In this document: positions 58,982-64,000 of the stretch, one piece after another
Position numbering within the stretch: position 1 is the stretch's first letter
Layout of the letters: each line of letters starts with the position of its first letter
NCBI GenBank assembly: GCA_963717695.1
Contig: CAVQWR010000007.1
Coordinates: 248,001 to 312,000, forward strand
DNA from: CAIWHR01 sp963717695
GTDB taxonomy: Bacteria > Pseudomonadota > Gammaproteobacteria > Burkholderiales > Casimicrobiaceae
Direction of reading: 5' to 3'
Length of the DNA: 64,000 nt
Notes under the pieces: model-generated
Databases searched by the model: none
What the model was told of the DNA's origin: nothing
What the model saw: only the letters and a program-made list of their open reading frames with translations
Program-made: the position numbers and the translations under genes

Positions 58982-60325
58982 ATGTCGCACATCCTGCAGG
59001 ATCTTCCCGTCGGCCAGAAAGTCGGCATCGCGTTCTCGGGCGGTCTCGACACCAGCGCCGCGCTGCACTGGATGCGCGCGAAGGGGGCGATCCCGTACGC
59101 GTACACCGCGCACCTCGGGCAGCCGGATGAGCCCGACTACGACGACATCCCGCGGCGCGCCCTGTCCTACGGCGCCGAAAAGGCGAGACTCATCGACTGC
59201 CGCGCCGCGCTGGTGGCCGAGGGCATTGCGGCGCTGCAGTCGGGTGCCTTCCACATCTCGACCGCCGGCATCACCTACTTCAACACGACGCCGCTCGGCC
59301 GCGCAGTGACAGGCACGATGCTCGTCGTCGCGATGCGCGAGGACGACGTTCACATCTGGGGCGATGGCAGCACGTACAAGGGCAACGACATCGAGCGCTT
59401 CTACCGCTACGGCCTCCTCGCCAATCCGAACCTGCGCATCTACAAGCCGTGGCTCGACGCGAAGTTCATCGACGAGCTCGGCGGGCGCAAGGAGATGTCG
59501 GAGTACATGAGCCGCGCCGGCTTCGGCTACCGGATGAGCGCGGAGAAGGCGTATTCGACCGACTCCAACCTTCTCGGCGCGACCCACGAGGCGAAGGATC
59601 TCGAGTTCCTCGACAAGGGGATGCGCATCGTCCAGCCGATCATGGGCGTCGCGTTCTGGCGCGACGACGTCGCGGTCAAGGCCGAAACCGTCGCGGTCCG
59701 CTTCGACGAGGGCCGGCCGGTGGCGCTGAACGGCGCCACGTTCGCCGACGACGTGGCGCTGCTGCAGGAAGCGAACGCCATCGGCGGCCGCCACGGCGTC
59801 GGGATGAGCGACCAGATCGAGAACCGGATCATCGAGGCGAAGAGCCGCGGCATTTACGAGGCGCCCGGCATGGCGCTGCTGCACATCGCGTACGAGCGGC
59901 TCGTGACCGGCATCCACAACGAGGACACGATCGAGCAGTATCGCGACGGCGGCCGCCGGCTCGGGCGGCTCCTCTACCAGGGCCGCTGGTTCGATTCGCA
60001 GGCGATGATGCTGCGCGAGACTGCGCAGCGCTGGGTGGCGCGCGCGATCTCCGGTGAAGTCACGCTCGAGCTTCGCCGCGGCAACGACTACTCGATACTC
60101 GACACGACCAGCCCGAACCTCACCTACAAGCCGGAGCGCCTCACGATGGAGAAGGGCGAGGCGTTCTTCACGCCGCAGGACCGCATCGGGCAGCTGACGA
60201 TGCGCAACCTCGACATCGTCGATACGCGCGCCAAGCTACTCGTGTACGCAAAGACCGGGTTGCTCATCCCGTCGGAGGGATCGCCGCTGCCGCGGCTCAC
60301 CGACGGCGAGGACAAGAAGAAGTAA
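58982..60325 (+). CDS. argG: Argininosuccinate synthase
   Basis: 447 residues, the E. coli-type length. Joins citrulline and aspartate using ATP. The PP-loop is VGIAFSGGLDTSAALHWM. Other marks are GAFHISTAGITYFNTTPLGR, WGDGSTYKGNDIERFYRYGL and EKAYSTDSNLLGATHEAKDL. The ATG at 58982 (MSHILQDL) is chosen; a TAGAAT at 58944-58949 may be its -10. No frameshift. argF, the preceding enzyme, is at the right edge on the other strand. Confidence 0.97.
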   Translation: MSHILQDLPVGQKVGIAFSGGLDTSAALHWMRAKGAIPYAYTAHLGQPDEPDYDDIPRRALSYGAEKARLIDCRAALVAEGIAALQSGAFHISTAGITYFNTTPLGRAVTGTMLVVAMREDDVHIWGDGSTYKGNDIERFYRYGLLANPNLRIYKPWLDAKFIDELGGRKEMSEYMSRAGFGYRMSAEKAYSTDSNLLGATHEAKDLEFLDKGMRIVQPIMGVAFWRDDVAVKAETVAVRFDEGRPVALNGATFADDVALLQEANAIGGRHGVGMSDQIENRIIEAKSRGIYEAPGMALLHIAYERLVTGIHNEDTIEQYRDGGRRLGRLLYQGRWFDSQAMMLRETAQRWVARAISGEVTLELRRGNDYSILDTTSPNLTYKPERLTMEKGEAFFTPQDRIGQLTMRNLDIVDTRAKLLVYAKTGLLIPSEGSPLPRLTDGEDKKK

Positions 60326-60745
60326 TCACCGCGGACGGCTTCGTAACCCTGACGTCCGACCATTGGGCGGGCGCTTCCCGCGTTCGGATATCCCGCATTG
60401 ATCATCCATCAGCGGATCATTGCGATCGCTGCTCTCGGCTGCGGATTCCGTCGGTCACTCAACGGCCGCCATTGACCACAACGCGGCTGACGAGCACTTG
60501 CTCTGTAGCCGCTGTCGCATCAAATCCCTGGCGCGGCTCGAAGCGGTCAGTATCATTGCCACGATGAAACGATGAATCGATTTGGTGGGAGAAGGTATCC
60601 GGTGGTCATCACGGCTACGCTTCGTCCTCCGCCGCGGATCGTTGAGCGTCGGAGCTATACTAGCTTTGCGCCGACCGATGAGGAGCCAGTACGCGTGACC
60701 CGATCGTCGGACGTCGATGGAATCGTTTAAGCGGAAGGCCGAAAC
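60326..60745 (+). promoter_or_regulatory. Intergenic region before the DUF3011 gene, -10 at 60656-60661
   Basis: A 420-base stretch, less GC-rich than the genes around it. TATACT at 60656-60661, 84 bases before the DUF3011 start, is a good -10; TTGAGC lies only 8 bases upstream, so the -35 is unclear. A 52-codon frame (60572-60730) runs through this box and is not supported. GGATCATT-type repeats near 60410-60425 are short. No other feature was recognised. Confidence 0.35.
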
Positions 60746-61708
60746 ATGCGCATCATCCGACCCCTGGCCACGTGTACGGTCGCCGTCATCGCAACATTGT
60801 TCGTCGGCACCGTTGCCGCACAGGCGATCACCGTCACCTGCGAATCGGTCAACTATCGCGACCAGGTGTGCCCGGTATCGGGCGGGCCCGTTTCGTTCGT
60901 CCGGCAGCTCAGCACAACGCCCGGCGATTGCATCGAAGGCCAGACCTGGGGTTTTGACGGCAACAACAACACGATCTGGGTGAGCCGCGGCTGCAGGGCG
61001 GAGTTTCGTGTCGGTTACGTTGATGCGTACCCACACCCGGTTCCGGCGCCGGGAATGACGATCACCTGCGAATCCGTCAACTATCGCGACCAGGTGTGCC
61101 CGGTATCGGGTGGGCCCGTTTCGTTCGTCCGGCAGCTGAGCACGACGCCTGGCGACTGCATCGAAGGCCAGACCTGGGGTTTCGACGGCAACAACAACAC
61201 GATCTGGGTGAGCCGCGGCTGCAGGGCGGAGTTTCGTGTCGGCTACGTTGACGCGTACCCACGCCCGGTTCCGGCGCCGGGAATGACGATCACCTGCGAA
61301 TCGGTCAACTATCGCGACCAGGAGTGTCCTGTGTCGGGAGGACCCGTTGCATTCGTCCAGCAGCTGAGCACGCCACCCGGCGATTGCATCGAAGGCCAGA
61401 CCTGGGGTTACAACCGCAACAACGGCACGATCTGGGTCACGCGCGGATGCAGGGCGGAGTTTCGTGTCGGTTACGCTGGCGGGTACCCACGTCCGGCTCC
61501 GTCGCCGGGAATGACGATCACCTGCGAATCGATCAACTATCGCGACCAGGACTGTCCGGTGTCAGGAGGGCCCGTTGCGTTCGTCCGGCAGCTGAGCGCG
61601 ACGCCAGGCGATTGCATTGAGGGCCAGACCTGGGGTTTCGACGGCCGCAACAACACGATCTGGGTGACCCGCGGGTGCAGGGCGGAGTTTCGGGTCGGCT
61701 ACAGGTGA
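60746..61708 (+). CDS. Secreted protein of four tandem DUF3011 repeats
   Basis: 320 residues. A signal peptide (MRIIRPLATCTVAVIATLFV, cleaved after AQA) is followed by four copies of a unit of about 66 residues plus a short Pro-rich linker (YPHPVPAPG). Each unit has four cysteines in the order TCES-NYRDQxCPVSGGPV, RQLS-TPGDCIEGQTWG, IWV-RGCRAEFRVGY, consistent with two disulfides. DUF3011 units are extracytoplasmic; a ligand- or glycan-binding role is inferred from repeat number and disulfides only. Upstream gene argG and downstream Bug gene appear unrelated. Confidence 0.88.
   Translation: MRIIRPLATCTVAVIATLFVGTVAAQAITVTCESVNYRDQVCPVSGGPVSFVRQLSTTPGDCIEGQTWGFDGNNNTIWVSRGCRAEFRVGYVDAYPHPVPAPGMTITCESVNYRDQVCPVSGGPVSFVRQLSTTPGDCIEGQTWGFDGNNNTIWVSRGCRAEFRVGYVDAYPRPVPAPGMTITCESVNYRDQECPVSGGPVAFVQQLSTPPGDCIEGQTWGYNRNNGTIWVTRGCRAEFRVGYAGGYPRPAPSPGMTITCESINYRDQDCPVSGGPVAFVRQLSATPGDCIEGQTWGFDGRNNTIWVTRGCRAEFRVGYR
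60827..61708 (+). repeat. Four direct repeats of exactly 228 bases
   Basis: The unit start (ACSATCACCTGCGAAT-like, coding TCES) recurs at 60827, 61055, 61283 and 61511, each step exactly 228 bases (76 codons). Units 1 and 2 are almost identical at DNA level; units 3 and 4 have diverged. This is in-frame tandem amplification. Confidence 0.95.
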
Positions 61709-61710
61709 CG

Positions 61711-61759
61711 GTGTTCCGGAAGCGCCGAGCCAGACCGGATCCGGCCGCCACGGGAACAC
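61711..61759. terminator. Possible bidirectional terminator between convergent genes
   Basis: GTGTTCC (61711-61717) pairs with GGAACAC (61753-61759), and a second palindrome CCGGATCCGG sits inside the loop. It lies between the convergent DUF3011 and Bug genes. Confidence 0.4.
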
Positions 61760-61768
61760 GCCAGCGCG

Positions 61769-62749
61769 TCAATCAATCCTGAGCCCGAGCCGGCGGATGA
61801 CCGGCGTCCACTGTGCGGTCTCGTCGCGAATCAGCTTCGCGAGCGCATCCGGTGGTCCGCCGATGAGGTCGAATCCCTGCGCATGCATCTTCCGCAGCAC
61901 CTCGGGATCCTTCAGGATTGCGTCAATCTCAGCATTGAGCTTCGCGACGACGGGCTTCGGCGTCGCCACGGGCACGACGATGCCGTTCCAGGCGAGCGCC
62001 TCGAATCCCGGATAGCCGGACTCCGCGATTGACGGAAGCTCGGGCAGCAGCGGAAAGCGCTTCGCCGTCGTCACCGCGATCGCGCGAAGCTTGCCCGCCT
62101 GGATCTGCGGCTGCAGCGGCTGCATCACCGCGAACATCATCTGCGTCTCGTTCTGGACCGTCGCCGTCACCGCCGGCGGCGAGCCGTTGAACGGCACGTG
62201 GAGCGCATCGAACCCCGCCACCGATTTCAGGAGCTCCATGTCGAGATGCGACGAGCTGCCGTTGCCGACCGACGCGTACGCGAGCTTGCCCGGATTGGCC
62301 TTCGCGTAGGCGACGAGCTCCTGCAGCGTCTTCACCGGCAGCTGCGCGTTGACGGCGAGCACGTTGGGCTGGCTCGAGGTGATGATCACGGGCGCCAGGT
62401 CCTTCTGCACGTCGTACGGAAGCTTCTGCAGCAGCGGGCCGAACGCGAGCGGACCGTTGAATCCGAGCCCCATCGTGTAGCCGTCGGGTGCGGCGCGCGC
62501 GACCTCGGTCATCGCGACGGTACCGCCCGCGGCAGGCTTGTTGTCGACGATCACCGGCTGGCCGAGGCGATCCTTCAGCTTGTCGGCGATCGTGCGCGCC
62601 AGCGTGTCGAGCGAGCTGCCGGGGCCGGCGGCGACGATGAGCTTGATCGGCTTGTCCGGCCACGTCTGTGCGAATGTTGGCGCAGCGAGCGCGACCAGCG
62701 ACGCGAGTATCGCGGCCGCGAATTGCCGAGGTGATCCGAAGCGGGTCAA
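61769..62749 (-). CDS. Tripartite tricarboxylate transporter (Bug/TctC) binding protein
   Basis: 326 residues. A signal peptide (RQFAAAILASLVALAAPTFA) precedes the Bug fold: WPDKPIKLIVAAGPGSSLDT, VIVDNKPAAGGTVAMTEVA and SVGNGSSSHLDMELLK. Bug proteins bind carboxylates for TctAB; orphan copies are very numerous in Burkholderiales, and no tctA/B is here. The start is a TTG at 62749 (LTRFGSPRQF), the only one that gives a proper signal peptide. Confidence 0.92.
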   Translation of the reverse strand: MTRFGSPRQFAAAILASLVALAAPTFAQTWPDKPIKLIVAAGPGSSLDTLARTIADKLKDRLGQPVIVDNKPAAGGTVAMTEVARAAPDGYTMGLGFNGPLAFGPLLQKLPYDVQKDLAPVIITSSQPNVLAVNAQLPVKTLQELVAYAKANPGKLAYASVGNGSSSHLDMELLKSVAGFDALHVPFNGSPPAVTATVQNETQMMFAVMQPLQPQIQAGKLRAIAVTTAKRFPLLPELPSIAESGYPGFEALAWNGIVVPVATPKPVVAKLNAEIDAILKDPEVLRKMHAQGFDLIGGPPDALAKLIRDETAQWTPVIRRLGLRID

Positions 62750-62768
62750 AGCGGGCTCGAACGCCGCG

Positions 62769-63134
62769 TCATGCCGGTGTATGACACACGGCTTCGATGT
62801 TGTGCCCGTCCGGGTCGAGGACGAACGCGCCGTAGTAATTCGCGTGGTAATGCGGGCGCAGCCCCGGCGGGCCGTTGTCGCGTCCGCCCGCTGCCATCGC
62901 CGCCTTGTAGAACGCGTCGACCTGCGCGCGCGAATCGGCGCGAAATGCGATGTGGACACCGGGTGAGTTGGCCTTGCCGCGGCCGATCCAGAAGTCGGGC
63001 TTCGGCGCGACGCCGAACCCGGCGAAGTGCTCCCACTCCATCAGCATGTCGTAGCCGAGCGGCGCGAGCGCGGCGCGGTAGAACGCCTTGCTCCTGCCGA
63101 CATCCGTAACCGTGACGCCGGTGTGATCGATCAT
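62769..63134 (-). CDS. VOC-superfamily (glyoxalase-like) protein
   Basis: 121 residues with the paired beta-alpha-beta fold: IDHTGVTVTDVGRSKAFYRA at the N-terminus and YHANYYGAFVLDPDGHNIEA at the C-terminus, giving likely metal ligands H3 and E113. Substrate unknown; such proteins act in isomerisation or resistance. It lies 19 bases upstream of the Bug gene and 9 bases after argF, same strand. Confidence 0.88.
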   Translation of the reverse strand: MIDHTGVTVTDVGRSKAFYRAALAPLGYDMLMEWEHFAGFGVAPKPDFWIGRGKANSPGVHIAFRADSRAQVDAFYKAAMAAGGRDNGPPGLRPHYHANYYGAFVLDPDGHNIEAVCHTPA

Positions 63135-63143
63135 CGAAGGCTC

Positions 63144-64000
63144 CTAATCGGTGACGTGGCCGCAGACGAGATATTCCAATAGCGCCTTCTGAGCGTGCAA
63201 TCGATTCTCTGCCTCGTCCCACACGACCGACTGCGGACCGTCGATCACCTCGGGTGTGACCTCCTCGCCGCGGTGCACGGGCAGGCAGTGCATGAAAAGC
63301 GCGTCGGGCTTCGCGCCGCCCATCATCGCCGCGTCGACGCACCAGTCGGCGAAGACGCGCTTGCGCTCCTCGTTTTCCGCCTCGAAGCCCATGCTGGTCC
63401 AGACGTCGGTGGTGACGAGGTCGGCGCCGCGGCACGCCATTCTCGGATCGGCGAATACCTCGAAATGTCCCGAGCCCGCGGCGCCGGCGGCCTTCGCGTC
63501 GAGCTCGTAGCCCGGGGGCGAGGACACGTTGACGGTGAAGCCGCAGATCGCCGCGGCCTGGAGCCAGCTCGTCAGCATGTTGTTGGAGTCCCCGATCCAC
63601 GCGACGGTCCTGCCCGTGATCGAGCCGCGATGCTCGATGTACGTGTAGATGTCGGCGAGGATCTGGCAGGGGTGGTGCTCGTTGGTGAGCCCGTTGATCA
63701 CCGGCACGCGCGAATGCGCGGCGAAGCGCTCGATGATCGTCTGCTCGAAGGTGCGGATCATCACCACGTCGACCATGCGCGAGATCACGCGCGCGACGTC
63801 CTCGATCGGCTCGCCGCGCGAGAGCTGCGTGTCGCCGCGGTTGAGGTTGATGGCGATGCCGCCCAGCTGGTTCATCCCCGCCTCGAACGAGACGCGGGTG
63901 CGCGTCGACGCCTTTTCGAACACCATGGCCAGCGTGCGGTCGCGCAGCGGCTGGTAGAGCTCGTAGCGCTTGAACCGCTCCTTGATCGACCGGGTGCGGG
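63144..64000 (-). CDS. argF: Ornithine carbamoyltransferase, partial at the right edge
   Basis: Makes citrulline from ornithine and carbamoyl phosphate. The window cuts off its N-terminus beyond 64000. Seen: the carbamoyl-phosphate loop FEKASTRTRVSFEAGMNQLG, NGLTNEHHPCQILADIYTY, the ornithine/SMG-like loop TDVWTSMGFEAENEERK and FMHCLPVHRGEEVT. No frameshift in the visible 285 codons. First of a minus-strand group with the VOC and Bug genes. Confidence 0.96.
   Translation of the reverse strand, partial: RTRSIKERFKRYELYQPLRDRTLAMVFEKASTRTRVSFEAGMNQLGGIAINLNRGDTQLSRGEPIEDVARVISRMVDVVMIRTFEQTIIERFAAHSRVPVINGLTNEHHPCQILADIYTYIEHRGSITGRTVAWIGDSNNMLTSWLQAAAICGFTVNVSSPPGYELDAKAAGAAGSGHFEVFADPRMACRGADLVTTDVWTSMGFEAENEERKRVFADWCVDAAMMGGAKPDALFMHCLPVHRGEEVTPEVIDGPQSVVWDEAENRLHAQKALLEYLVCGHVTD

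Noticed and set aside
60572..60730. A 52-codon frame upstream of the DUF3011 gene
   Set aside because: It crosses the likely -10 of that gene and has no ribosome-binding site or recognisable sequence.
60455..61036. A 193-codon minus-strand frame across the argG-DUF3011 gap
   Set aside because: Its 5' half is antisense to a DUF3011 repeat and the same shadow recurs at each repeat copy.
60827..61708. CRISPR array
   Set aside because: The 228-base direct repeats are in-frame protein repeats of DUF3011; unit length and coding nature exclude CRISPR.

Overview
The window is GC-rich, densely coded chromosomal DNA from a betaproteobacterium, most likely Burkholderiales-like. The evidence is the gene content: a betaproteobacterial proteasome homologue (BPH), DUF3619, DUF3106 and a type-2 leuA, together with a full cbb3 oxidase locus and an ANR/FNR regulator. 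No rRNA, tRNA, CRISPR array, insertion sequence or prophage was seen.

Layout. 1-2.7 kb (minus): a PilZ-type protein followed by an acyl-CoA synthetase cut by the left edge. 3.1-4.3 kb: a MerR/CarH-like regulator and a 57-residue membrane protein. 4.4-10.4 kb (minus): a protein-quality and tRNA run, proS - lytic transglycosylase - gluQ - BPH protease - hslO (Hsp33) - PaiB-like - hslR (Hsp15). 10.6-21.7 kb: the microaerobic respiration locus, with a universal stress protein diverging from ccoI-ccoS-ccoNOQP-ccoG-ccoH, then fnr and a TauE/SafE permease. FNR boxes lie in both divergent promoter regions. 21.7-28.2 kb: mixed housekeeping (ppa, DMT and RDD membrane proteins, DUF2807, DUF3047) and a sigma factor-DUF3619-DUF3106-RDD cluster. 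28.3-38.1 kb: branched-chain amino acid and phospholipid genes (ilvB, ilvH, ilvC, psd, pssA, leuA) and aceB, with a candidate leucine attenuator before leuA. 38.4-51.3 kb: a giant sensor kinase (TPR, about 16 GAF domains, HisKA, HATPase, two receivers), a separate Hpt protein and a receiver-nucleotide cyclase, together a complete phosphorelay ending in a cyclic-nucleotide enzyme. 51.6-54.4 kb: an iron/peroxide operon of rubrerythrin, a CCG-domain Fe-S protein, an encapsulated-ferritin-like protein without a cargo tail, and DUF3501. 54.5-64 kb: two GNAT acetyltransferases, yajQ, a TPR glycosyltransferase-like protein, an Fpg/Nei glycosylase, argG, a secreted protein of four DUF3011 repeats, a Bug-type binding protein, a VOC protein, and argF cut by the right edge.

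Sequence quality matters for reading this annotation. About 40 single-base frameshifts interrupt otherwise well-conserved genes, including ilvC, psd, pssA and leuA. Nearly all behave as one extra base, and several are CGGC read as CGGGC. The repeat spacing inside the GAF array independently shows extra bases. I treat them as probable sequencing insertions and give whole-gene coordinates across them.
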